Shown here piece after piece: positions 1 to 30,900 of a stretch of DNA of 64,000 bases. The stretch comes from Pterobdella sp. o SKG-2022 (lineage: Eukaryota; Annelida; Clitellata; Hirudinida; Piscicolidae): NCBI GenBank assembly GCA_964035795.1, contig OZ038320.1, positions 12,527,376 to 12,591,375 of the forward strand. Direction: 5' to 3'. The position numbers and the translations under genes are program-made. The stretch's first letter is position 1; every line of letters starts with the position of its first letter. The notes beneath the pieces were generated by a model. The model did no database searches, was not told the origin of the DNA, and saw only the letters and a list, made by a program, of their open reading frames with translations.

Positions 1-1464
1 TCGAATGGTTTGTCCTTTTCAATGGTTTCAGTTCAATTTGAATGAGTACAAGTTTTTAAAATAATAGTGTGAGTCTTTGTATGCCTCAACAAGTTTTTCT
101 TCGAAATGAATGGTTTCAATTAATACTTTTATTTTCTCTTTTTTCCTACATGTTTTAAAATATTTTTGATACAAAATTTGAATTTATGATTATATAACAC
201 TTTAAACTGAAGTTATTATGATTACTTCTTGACCACATCATTATCATTATGAAGTTGTCCTCCCATTATTTCGACATAAACCTCATTTTTTTAAAAGTAA
301 ATAAGGCTTTCATCATAAATGACTCATAGTATTCTGAATTCATTGTTTGTGCATGTTTCTATACAAAAAATCTAAACACAACAACTATTCATAATTTCAA
401 CATATTTTATTTTACCTTTAGTTGTGTTTCTGAGTTGCATGATTACCTGAGAAAATTCAAACACTCATGTATATAATATTTTTTTTAAATTGAAATATGA
501 ATATTTCATCATAGGATTTCCATGAAAAAAAATTTAAATCTCAATTGCCTTGGTGTGAAGTAATTAGTTTTTAGAGTTTGATTTATTACAAGTATTCAGA
601 CTGCCTTTTTCATGAATATTCATGCATTTTTTAAAGAATGTTTTATTTGTCTTTCTCGATTGACAACTCTGTTTGTTTGTGCTTCATCATTTTCTAAGTT
701 TATATATCTTTTATAATTAGAAATTCGGAGCAGTTTTCTATCAAATTTGTTTTGCTATTCATAAAAATTTTACCAGCTTCATTCAATATAACAAGACATT
801 TTAAATGTCGGAGGTTTGTGTTTTGATCAAAATTCGAAACTTTCAAAAAATGCTTTCTAGGTGCTTTGAGTTTAAGGTTCAAGCCTTTCATGAATTAGAC
901 TTTTCCATATTTCTTTTTTTGGTTCAACTAACCACACCTAGTTAATTTTTCAACTTTTAATATTTTAAAAAACCTAAAAAAAGGCTTTGTTCTATATTTT
1001 TGAGAACTATAAGTTTTTATTAAGTTAAGGAAATAAATTTTTAACATTAACATAATGATTTAAGTCAAAATGTCGGAAAAAACTCAAAATTTCAGTGTAT
1101 CAGCATTTGAACAAGAAACTTTCACCACATTTATACAAAAGAATTAGCAAAAAAAGAGATTTTTCATGATTTTAAACGTATTATTCGATTAATTTCTCGA
1201 TATTGAGACATTCAAGAAAGTCTTATATCATGAAAATGTTGAAGTTGACACTGTTATAAACACCATTTCAATACATTCAATTTTATATTAAGTAATGTGT
1301 TGAGTAATTGAAAATTAATTTTAATTTCATTTTTTATGATTTTTATTGAATCTCGTAGTTTTTTCATTAGAAATGACGAAGACTAGAATCAATTATTATT
1401 GATTTCATTTTGATCAAACTATGCAGGGTTGAAAAAATTTTATCAAGCATTTTCATCATGTGCT

Positions 1465-1516
1465 CATAATATCACATTTTCAAACTTCAATAGAAGTTTG
1501 AAAATGTGATATTATG
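1465..1516. repeat. Perfect 24-bp inverted repeat with 4-base loop
   Basis: Bases 1465-1488 are the exact reverse complement of 1493-1516, separated by the loop AATA. Pairing does not extend beyond the 24 bp. The arm is AT-rich but not simple sequence. It could be a small foldback element or a cruciform; the stem is short for a microRNA precursor. Confidence 0.9.
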
Positions 1517-1542
1517 GTTTATATCCAAAAAGAATTTTTTCT

Positions 1543-1612
1543 AACTTTTTTGTTTCAATGAAAAAAGCTTTTTATAGAACTTTTTTGTTTCAATGAAAAA
1601 AGCTTTTTATAG
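1543..1612. repeat. Two identical 35-bp tandem units
   Basis: The 35-bp unit at 1543-1577 is repeated without mismatch at 1578-1612. Each unit contains the run TTTCAATGAAAAAAGC. Identity in an otherwise drifting AT-rich flank points to a recent duplication. No function can be assigned. Confidence 0.9.
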
Positions 1613-4600
1613 AAGTTTTTTATGATAAAAGTAATTATTCCGAATACTTCAACATTTTAATTTTCAAAAAACTCTAAAATTTTGAACTTTGTTTTTGATT
1701 CATGTTCGAATTCAATTTTAAATGCACAGCTATTAGGCAAATTACGGCAATTAAGTTTTTTGCTATAACATTCAATACGTTTTTGACATCTATTTCTGTT
1801 TTACATGAATGCTTTATAAATACTTTAGAATATTTTGTTCTAAAAACCCTTTAAATGACAAGACTTGTTAAAATGAGAAATTTAACATATTGCTATACAG
1901 GAAACCTTTATTTCTCATCTCTTTACAGTGCATCATTGAGTAAATGAAAGTGACAAATTAATCAGTTTTTTTAAATAAAATTGAATATTCAAATAAAATA
2001 ATAAATGATTTGAAGTTTTGAACAACAACAAAAAATAGTTTTAAAATTCAAATTAATTTAATTTTTATTGAATTTATTCCATATTGCAAAACCATAACTA
2101 AAGTTTTTGTGAAAAGTAATTGAAAAATCTTATAATAAAGTGAGAAAATCTTGGGAACTAATCTCATCATATCAAAAACCTTTTAAAAAAAACCTTTTTA
2201 ACTGTTTTTGAACTAAGTTTTACTAAAAATTATTTTGAATTACAAGCCCTAGTATTAACCTAGAAACAATACTCATATAAAAACTGGCAGTTGGGTTTGA
2301 GTTAAAAATTTCCAAATCAATAAAAAGGTTTGAGATTTTCTAATTTCTTTGATCTAGCGAATGAATAGTTTGATCTTGGAAAAAGTCAAAGTTTAAAAAA
2401 CAAAAATTTAGATTTCTAATTGGTCAAATATTTAGGTAATTAATGGATTTATCTGTTTACTCGAAATATCTCGTAATCATCTAAAACTAAATCTTACGCT
2501 TCACATTTTCCACTAAAATCTTGCCATATTATCCGAACATCGTGAAAGGAACAAAATGAAATACAATTGATTTTTCATATTCTGAAGATATTCAACTACT
2601 AAAATTTTCATTAAAACCACTCATAGCTCAAAAGGCACTTACTTTGAATAGACCTGTTTCTTCTCAGCGAAGTAACTCAAAACGCTAGTGCACACTTTGA
2701 AAAACACTCAAAAGTTTATCACTTTGTGTTTTATTTTATTATAATATCGGTTCCTATTGATCCACTTAAAGTTGCTTTTTTTTTAAATTATTTCAAAAGT
2801 TTCATTATGTTGAATTTTTCTACCCTAAAAACTAAGAAACAAGGAAAAAGTTCAGTTAAGAGTTCACAAAACAACTTTCTGTCAGTTGTGAAAGTGTGCT
2901 CTAGCGAATTGCTCATTTTTTGAAATCTCACTGTTCTAGTGAACGTCTTTAAACTTCATTACATATATCAACCCTCTAGTGGAAAAAATCTGATTGGACA
3001 AATTTTTCATACTACACCATTTTGAAACTTGATACATTTTTTCAAAATTATTAATTTTCATATTTTTGTTTGCATGGACGACATAACTGTTCAAATATCG
3101 TTTTGTTTCCACACAAAAATTGAATCCAAAGTGATTAACATCTTTTAAGCCATTCGTATCAAAACCGCTTTATTCAAACATATTCATCCAGATAGAGATA
3201 ATTTTATAAAGAGCTTCCAACTTTAATGAAGACCTAAAAAACCAAGAGGTCTAATAAAAAATAATGGATCTTAATTGGAGCAATTAAGAAAATAGTGTGG
3301 AGATAATTAAGGTAGTGATTGTAAAAAGACAAATACATTGACATCGTAGAGGTTGGTTTTGAAGTGATTGACAACTCAGTAAACGTTGTACGAAGTAAAA
3401 TCTCATCTCTAAAAGACTATGATTGGCTGAATGTTTTGATTAACTCCGCCTTTTTAGTCGTCTTGGGAACCGCTATAGACCGCCTTTATACGTCACTTGG
3501 GAAGATTGTATGTGTTGGTGTGTGCGTTTGGTGTGATGTGCTGTGTGTTGTATGTTTGGATACATTTCTCGTATTTTAATGTGACTAGTATTTCATTTAT
3601 AAGTTTTTCACTATAATCATATTTGTTCTTTGTGTGTTTTTCAAATAAACTTTCATACATTTCAAGCTTATGCTTGTTTGATTGTTTTCAAAATGATTTC
3701 ATAAAATTTTAAGTGCATATGGGAGCAAAATTTTAATTTTTGACTGTTGTAGAATTGAAAATAATTTTTTTGAATAAAACGTTAAGCTCCAAATAAACTC
3801 ATTAGTCAATAAATAAAAGTAAAATTGATACTTTGTTCTAATAAAAACTTTTCAATTCATTAACCTATAATTATCAAAACCTCAAATGTTCTAAATTTTT
3901 ATAAACATGTATTTTAGCTAGCAATAAAACTTACTTCTGCTAATTAATGCAGAATTATAAGAAATGATTTTTTTTAACTTGAAACATATCGTACTTTAAT
4001 TCAAAAATCAGTCTATTACACTCAACATAATTGAAGTCATAAAATGATTGCAGAGTGACAACACAAAACAAATAAAAATTATTGATGCTCTCAAAATGAA
4101 TATATTTTTCAAAGATTTTCGCGTTTTCAAATTGGCAGTTTAAAAATATGGTTTAAAAATAATAATTTATTTTGAACAAAAACATAGATTATATTTTTAT
4201 TATTAAAAATTAAATAAAATTTTCTAAAATATTTAAAGCTCACAACTCCAAAATATGAAGAAGTAAATTAGATTAAAAAATTTCAATTTAAAAATATGAT
4301 TAACTATACTCAAATACGAGTTTATAGGAAAAGCGAAAATAAACTCATGAGCACACACACTATGATGGTGCAGATGAAACGGTGTTCGCCTTCTTTAAAA
4401 GAGTTCAGCTATATAAAGCACGGATTACTAAATGTTATGATTCTTTTAAATTATGATGAAAGAAACAATTTGTAGTTGTCATTTCCAGATTATTAACATT
4501 CAAAAACATCATTATAAATGAGTTTAATTCGAAACTCAACATTAACTTTGTACACTTTCATTTAAAATTTTCAAGGTAGAAAAGAAATTTGCTTAGAGTT

Positions 4601-5197
4601 TATTTGCTTATAGTTTAGAATACAAGTGGAATAATGAACATTTTGTTTTATAACTTTTCTTAAAGTTGTCTATACTAAAAGTTATATAAGTACATATAAA
4701 GAAAGTTGAAAGATTTTTGAAACTTTATTGAAAGATTTTTTGTTTGATAAGCTTTCAAACGGATTTAGTATCACAGTGTGGGAAATACGAAAACTATAAA
4801 GCTTCTATAAAGTCTTGTTTCTCCAGTATATTGAATCAATTATAACTTTTCAAAATTTGTTAAAACTTTCAAATAAAATATCATTCTAAGCCATCAAAAA
4901 GACTTTCCATCCAAACACCATTCCGTCCCACACCAACATTATGAAACTAGCGGTGTCTCATAAAATTTTAATAAGGTGAACTCTTCTGCAGATACATTCA
5001 ACGATGGGGAGTTTGAGGATCTCAACATAGCTATTTAAATTATATCTTGTTTAAATGTCTTGTGCAGTACAATTTAATAACCTAATGAAATTAACAAGTT
5101 TGTTTTGAAAGAGTTAAAATAGTAGTGCAAACATAAATAAAAAAGCTTTCTAACATCCTCCAAACTGTTTTCTTGTTTGAAAGCTGCATAAAACATA

Positions 5198-23522
<18,325 letters not shown>

Positions 23523-23581
23523 CTTACAATTTGGGTGTTCAAAATCATTAAAAATATCAAGTTAAAAAATTTTATGTAAAA

Positions 23582-23604
23582 AATAAAATTTTTAATGAAA
23601 TAAA
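23582..23604 (+). other. Polyadenylation signals of the COE gene
   Basis: Two AATAAA hexamers (23582-23587 and 23599-23604) lie 60-80 bases past the stop codon. AATAAA is frequent by chance in this AT-rich DNA, so the spacing is the main support. Confidence 0.4.
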
Positions 23605-26600
23605 AATTGTTGAATTACCAACTAAAAAATTGTAAATTAATTTAATGAAAAGCTAGCTCATGACCATTTGGTATTGATTCCACAAAAAGCAAAACAGATA
23701 ATCAATAAATATTTTTAATTAAAAAAATCTGTTTTTGAAAGTCTTATTAACATCTTGGGTTTCGATGGGACTTTCAAATAACAACCATGTATTATAGTTC
23801 CAAGCCTGTTTTATTTGATGTTTCGTGTTTATCTGTTCATGACTATGGCCACGAAAGACCATTTGTTCTCAGAACATCAAGTGGGATGTCTAATTGGTAT
23901 TTCAAAACTGAAGTTTTATACAATTCAACCATTTTTACTCAATCCCAGGTTCACGGGTTTAAGTATCTTAATAGTTTTTAAAAGTGTCAAAGTCAAATGG
24001 GTTACTTCATATGTCACATTCACGTAAGAGTCAAAATTATTCAACGTAAAACTTTGACAAAATATAGAAAAAAAATGACAAAGTTTAAAGAAATATTTTA
24101 AGAGGTCTAATCAACTTAGTGAAGCTAAAACATCAAATTCTGTTTCTTAAAAGGTTGTTATTTCGAAATGTGTCAAACGTCCAACCTTTGTACAAGACCC
24201 TATTACTTGTTATGCATTTAAATGTTTGAACTTTTAATAAAAATTTCAAAAATTGTAAATACTTTTATTTATGGTTTTTTGCTTGATTTTATATTAAAAT
24301 AAGTTTTAGAAATAATCTGATATAGAATGGTTTTTGTTAATTTTGAGTGATATTCATCAAAAATAAAGATGCTTATATTTTATGGTCAACTGATTCTCAT
24401 GCTTTTTTATGTTAATTCGAAATAAGATAGTTTTCGATTCATTTCATTATCACGATGCTAATTTGGACAACAACAATTCGAAAGTAATTAAGATATTTTA
24501 TATTGATTATGGATTTCTATTTAATATTATTGACGGCTTACTAATGTTTTCCTAGCAGAAAATGTGAAACGATTTTTAATTTGTTCGTTTTATATTGAAC
24601 TTTCTGTAAAAAGACATTTATTTTTCATGAAATCATTAAATTGAAGATGATAAATTTATTTTCAAGATTGCAATTTAAACTTTCATTCATTTAAATATGA
24701 TTAATCACAGTAATCTAAATTTTTATTTTATTTAATAATTTTATTACAATAAAATATGTGAAAAATAGAAAGAATTCTCTTAGATTAAAAGAAACTCAAA
24801 ATTTGGTCTCGACACACGTTACTCGTAGGATGAGCATTTTATGGATGTAAACCTTTGAAACTACCATAAAATAATTATTCATGTATAAAATCTTAATTTC
24901 ATAAACCTAATAGTTTTATGTAAAAACTCATAAAACGTACAAACACAACTAAAAAAAAGATATGCGAGTAGACAAGGAAAAGAAAACACACATGCATGTA
25001 ACTACACAAACGAATAAACACATGCACATACACTTGAACACATAAAAACACACAAAATTCGGATAGAACGCAAGGCATATATTAAGATAAACCTTCAGGG
25101 AGATCGGACAAAGAAAAAAATTCTGGCGGAAAATGAAAAATTACTCAGCTTTAGTTCGCCCATTGATCGACTTTCAGTAGTTTACTTGTAAAAGCGAATA
25201 AAGCTTTGGAAGGGCGATTATTGTATCAAAAACTGTTCAAAAACACAAGGAACCATTGTCAAATGTTATCGTCTAAGTTTCCTTGTTGGGGTTCAACATG
25301 CCTTTGAAGCTATTAAATAGATAATCAATTAGTTTGATTGCTGATTGATCTTTGGCATCACTCACATTCACTTGTTACTTGGTTCAATCGATATTATGAA
25401 TAGAAACTTTTTTAATTTGAAAGTAAACTAGTAATCAACAAAAACCTTCATTATTTTAAATGAAGAAATAACTGTGCTCAAAAATCTTCAAACCCATCTT
25501 CAAAAATTCAAAGATTGTAACAGAATAATATTTTTTATTAAAAAAATTCAAACTCACAAAAGATCTCGTTGGTGGAACTTCTCGAATATCCATACTTTTG
25601 CTCATTACTCAAGGATCATCTTCTTACTAATAAACGACTTAAAACCACTCATTTTCAAGCTTAATATATCATATCTCAGAAAAACATTTTCAAGTTTTTT
25701 CCATTAGTATCGAAAAATATATTAAATTTTGAAATTATATAAAAATTGATATTTTATCGAATAAAGCCAATAAAAACACTCGTGCTTTCGAGTAGTTAGA
25801 AATGTTAAAAGCAACTCTGAAGTCGAGAAGAGTAGTAATTACGATATTGATATCTGGTCTTTCATATTTGCACTTTTTAAATTTAAAAATAAAATAAAAG
25901 ATTGTTAAATAATATTAATACAAAAATATTTCTATCTAAAAATAAAATTTTTTGCTAATTAAACATTCCTACTTTTTTCCGCATTCAAACATTATTTTTT
26001 TCTCAAACCAGATCACCATTAATACGTCTGAGAATCATTAATATTTATTATATAATTTTAACTTATCTATTCATCCATTCTTTCGCATACCTATCCTCCC
26101 ACTCATCCATCCATCGGCAATAAAGCACAGCCATGCGAGACCCAGTAATGCATCAAGCACCCAACCGCATAACACTCCGCGTTCCAAATAAATCACATAG
26201 TTAATTTTTCTCTGTATTTATAATTATTAAAAATCTTTTTTAGTAATTTTGAAAAATAATTTTTTTTCTGTTTATATTAAGAAATTTGAAAATTTTGCAA
26301 TATCAAAAAACTGCTGTTAACGAATTTTGGATAATTTTTGAATGTGGAGGTTAAAAATTGAACCTATATTGTTCAATATTTAAAACTGATTCATATTCTA
26401 AATGTATAGGAAAATATTTATTGAGTGCTATTTTGCACAAAAAAATTGTTTTTAGAAATCAAATCTATATTTCAAAGCAAAATAGATACTGAATCTGAAA
26501 ATTTTATGGATAAAAAGGAAACACTTTGAAACTTTGAAAAAAAACTCAATTGATAAAACGCCAAAAAATTAAAATTGGAACACAAAAAATTTTATTAATT

Positions 26601-27786
26601 TTTTATCAACCTTTTACAACTATTTTATTCCTTCTTTTATTTTGCGAAATTTAGTGGCATGAACTTGGCTAAAAACAATAAGGTACTAAAGAAACAACTA
26701 GTAAAGAATAAACTACTAATGCGATAACAACCTTATGCTCAAATTCCTATTCATAAAGATTCATTTCGAAATTGATTTCAAAAATTTGGAGTTTTTATTG
26801 ATATTTTATTTATTTTTAAAAATTATTTGTTATATGTAAAAAGACTATTCGATATTATTTTCTTATTATAGATTTTGCTCTCATTTCATTTATTTTGATT
26901 TTGTGCTTTCATGAATGTATGACTTGTTGCAATTTATATGTCAAAAACTTTAAAATTATTGCTCTAATAAAACTCAAACGACACCACCAACCAACCCAAC
27001 TCCAATCAATTTCTTTAAATTATTCACGCCTTTGTATAAACAGAAAATTTTAAATTATGTAAGCATAATTCTGACCATTTCACCTTTCCCAATCAATCTA
27101 TCGCCATCTCGTCACACCCACCTGGTCTCATGTGATCTTTGAACCCACCAATCACGAATCTCTGTTTGGTCCAACAGCCTATTGTCACCTTTAAACTTTG
27201 TTGTGTGATTAAGTAATAAATTATTAACTTACAAAATGCATTCAAAGTATGAAAAATTACCTATTCAATTAAAAGATTTGACTTGTTTTTTTTTAAAGTA
27301 ATTTTGAATAAATTGAACAAAATTTTTTTGGAAAAACTTGAAGGTAGTAATGTCAAGTTCGCATACAATGAAAATATTTTTTTCATGGAATAAACTTGAA
27401 AATACAAGTCAGTTTAATTTGAAAAACGATGAAGATGAAACCCAAGTTTTTCCTGTTTTGAAACAATAAAACAAAAAATTTATTGTTTATTCGAATAGAA
27501 TGTGAAACTATTTTGTAACGAAAAGCATCAAATAAGAGGAATTTTTAATACATTTATTGAGAATCAAAATCTATAATTTTAGATAAGTTTAGCCTTATCA
27601 TAAAACGTTAGCCAACTATTTAACTTCAAAAAAGTTTAAATTACACAAATGTTGATTGATTTCTAGATTGATCTACAATCAACTTCATTATACTACTCAA
27701 AATATCAACCATCTCTGCATTCATTAACAAAAATCAATTTTAATTATTTCTGATTGATTTTCTCTATAATTAAAACTAAAATTTTG
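23605..27786. other. Intergenic stretch between the COE and C3-like genes
   Basis: No exon is supported. Several GC-richer islands interrupt AT-rich sequence: about 23750-24000, 25070-25330, 25780-25860, 26060-26200 and 27050-27190. A degenerate ACACAT-rich run at 24980-25060 resembles the one at 14570-14670. The 42-bp dispersed repeat copy A is at 27571-27612. The islands could be distal regulatory elements of either neighbour. Confidence 0.5.
27571..27612. repeat. 42-bp dispersed repeat, copy A
   Basis: Matches copy B (52076-52117) at 39 of 42 positions, and the similarity continues about 20 bp upstream (ACATTTATT and beyond). Copy C (58059-58100) is more diverged. The shared end is CATAAAAC-TTAGC. 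It could be the terminus of a small mobile element. Confidence 0.6.
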
Positions 27787-27794
27787 TATATAAG
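27787..27794 (+). promoter_or_regulatory. Possible TATA box of the C3-like gene
   Basis: TATATAAG, followed by the GC-richer word AGCAGAGTTTCCGAG, lies about 190 bases before the start codon. A start about 30 bases downstream would give a short leader. The CGGCAG directly before the ATG could also be an acceptor ending a 5' leader intron. Confidence 0.3.
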
Positions 27795-27980
27795 AGCAGA
27801 GTTTCCGAGAAAAAAGCAGGATAATAACAAGTTTATTATTCGAATCAAGGTTCGAAAAAGCAAATTTGTTAAAATTTTATAAAATAATTCATAAATCTTC
27901 AACATAAAATTTCAAATTATATTTATTTTTTTTCAAATGATTTTGATTTTCTCAACTACTGAAAAACCTTTCATCGGCAG

Positions 27981-30900
27981 ATGGCAGCTTTAAAAATGTA
28001 TGGGCTTATGCTTATGCTGGTGGCTCTTTGTGCCTCAGCTTCCCAAGAAAAAAAACCAGAAATCGTTGGGACTCATGAATTGTGAGTTCATGCTTCATTC
28101 TTATTTTTTGGTGCTCATTGTTTTGATAAAATAGCAAAACCATAATTTTTACTCATGAAAAATGCTCTTTTCAGATCCTACTCAATCGTGACTAGCCAGA
28201 ACATCGTACCAGGAAATGAATTTTTGGTTCATTTGAACTTGTTTGACGTTGTCAACAAGACTTTGTACAAAGGAACTACCCACTGTAAGAACTTTTTATT
28301 AGAAAATATAAATCTACATTCCAAGTTTTATGATGAGTGAAAACTTATTGCATTACGCCGATATAAAAAATTTTTTTTATATTTTAATTAATAAACTATA
28401 AGCCACCAACACCTTCAACAGCCAAAAAAGATGCCAAAATTGATGAAACGCAATTCTTGCCTGAAGACCGTAGCATCAACCTCAACATCACTTTGGAAGG
28501 CCTTGTGACATACTACCACAATCTCAAAATCCAAGTCGGAGACAAACCCAAAAGTGAGTCAAATCTATTAAACATTTCTGTCTAACAATACTTGATGAAG
28601 TTCAATGCATATATTAAAGCAAAAATTTTGGTCATACGAGCGTTCAACTTATTTTATTTTGAGCTTTGATTTTACATAAGAAAAAACAAATTTCACAGAC
28701 TTTTCCGAAGTTTTAAGGTTCGTTGTCCCAGAAACTCAAGAATGGATTAATCGTCCATTGGAGAACAACACTCACTGGAACCCATTGAGAATGAGGTCAG
28801 TAATCATCCAAGCCAGCAACAACTTTTATTTCAACCACACCGTCCGTCTTCCCGTTGTAGAAAGAAAGGTTAGATTTGAATAAATATTTTATTGCTTAAA
28901 AATGAAAAATCTTCATTTTTTAACCCTAATAATTTATACTAAATTATGAATTTTAAAACTCAGGTTCATCCCATGATCATCACCAACAAAATGAGTTACT
29001 TGAAAGGAGATTTGAGTAAGATTTTTGAAAAATACAATGCATATCAATTCAAAATACACTTATTTTGAAAAATTAAATTTTTATTGAAATAATTATTTCA
29101 TAAAAATTAATTTCACAGTCAAGATGGCTTTCTTGTGTCACTACTCTGACATGAAGCCTTTCAAGGGTGCCATGAACTTGAGCCTCGTTGTGAGTTGTTG
29201 AAATTTTTTTACAATGAGCAGTTGTTTCTGAGAAAATAAACCGTAATTAGCATCTTCTCTTGTTTCCTATTTAAAAACACATTTTTTTTCCAGAACCCTC
29301 ACGGAATTGAAGAAATGAAGTTGCGTTTTCACAGATCTCCAAATGGTATCATTGTTAGAGATGTTTTGGTTCAAAAGCATTTTAGAGCCGGTCTTTATAA
29401 CATCAGTCTCACTGTTAAGGTAACATTTTTTTGTGTAACTTATTTTAAAGACTGACTCAAAAATTCGCTCATTTTTTTAATGCATCATTTCGCAAACATC
29501 TTAGCCTGATAAAGTTAAACGTATCGAAACTAATAAATCTTTTTGAAAGATTTATGAATTTCAGTACTGTTCTCATGGGAAAATATTTAAAAAAAAATAT
29601 TTAAAAAATTTCATTTACTGTAAGTTATTATATCAATATATTAGGGAGAAACCGTAAACAAGACTATCCTGATTTCCGATGAAGGTTAAAGTAAACTGGA
29701 AAAAAATAAAACTTGATTTTTTTTATTAAAAAATTTCTTCAACAATTTAACAGTTAAAAAGAACTTTGATGTCAAAGTTTTAGCTCCATCTCACATTGCT
29801 GTGAACGTTAAAGATGAAACCAAGGCAACTGGAATTAAATGCACTATCGAAGCTTTGTAAGAAATTTAATATGAATATATTAAATCAAAAATGCTACAAC
29901 TTTGAAATAATAATTAATCTTTTCATGCTGAAAATATAATTAATTGAAACTCAAATTTTAGCTATCCAAGTGGATTGCCAGTTCAAGGAATGATGGAAAC
30001 AAGAATCCTTCTCAGAAATACTACCCAAACTCCCAAATGGACTCATATCAAATTTTGCAAAGTAAGAAAAATTTTAAATTTTAATTTTTAACTTAATACT
30101 TTTATATTTTTTTCCAGCTTGAATCTGGAATTTGCAACCTGGAAACAACTTTGAAACAACTTGAAGAAACCTTGAAACTTCCCAAAACTTTCCGATGGGT
30201 TGAGGCAGTTCTTGATGTACAAATGAGAGTTTTTGAAGAAAGAGAAGAATGGCACTTGAGTGGACATCACTTCGTAACTTCATCCATTTCAGGATATAGT
30301 GGAGCATCTTCAACAATCGATTCTTCTTCCACCAAATACCCATCTTCAAGCATCCAATCAACTACCACCTATAAATCTTCTACTACTCCGAAACATGGAG
30401 AAGATTCTTCAACTATGACTTCTCAAACTGAATCATCTTCAACTATGACTTCTCAAACCGGATCATCTTCATCTATGACTTCCCAAACTGAATCATCTTC
30501 AACTATGACTTCTCAAACCGGATCATCTTCATCTATGACTTCCCAAACTGAATCATCTTCAACTATGCCTTCCCGAACCGAATCATCTTCAACTCACTCT
30601 TCTGTTACTCCATCTGGAACAAGCAACAAAGACTCTGAGCTTGTTGACTCTAGCAGAATTGTAGTTGTGAACACCACCATCATTTTTACTGATGAACCAA
30701 TCATTTTGGAATTCCCTGATTTCACTCCAAGCGCTTTCAAGAGAGAACACAAATACATTGGATACGTGAGTTTTTGAATTTTTTTTAGCATTTTTTGTAT
30801 TAATTTAAAAAAAATTGAATTTTTGAACGCAGGTCAACTTGAGACCTTTGGACGTGGTTTCTCAATCTTATCAATTGATGAGTTTGACCCCTGAACAACT

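Larger units (their letters stand above)
1..5197. other. Gene-free flank upstream of the COE gene
   Basis: Very AT-rich sequence with stop codons throughout and no exon I can support. It holds the hairpin at 1465-1516 and the direct repeat at 1543-1612. A GC-richer block at about 3340-3560 ends in a TG-rich run. The COE promoter and any 5' untranslated exon should lie here, but I cannot place a transcription start. Confidence 0.6.

Noticed and set aside
3364..3579. Plus-strand ORF of 71 codons in a GC-richer block
   Set aside because: Its second half is a TG-rich low-complexity run and nothing resembles a known protein. More likely non-coding.
4410..4417. TATATAAA as a COE promoter TATA box
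   Set aside because: This word is common by chance in such AT-rich DNA. No downstream exon start or initiator supports it.
27838..27862. B-box-like GGTTCGAA, possible tRNA gene
   Set aside because: The B box is incomplete and no A box, cloverleaf or T-run terminator is found around it.
30412..30591. CRISPR-like regular 30-bp repeats
   Set aside because: Units are contiguous without spacers, in frame within a spliced animal gene, and code a Ser/Thr tract.
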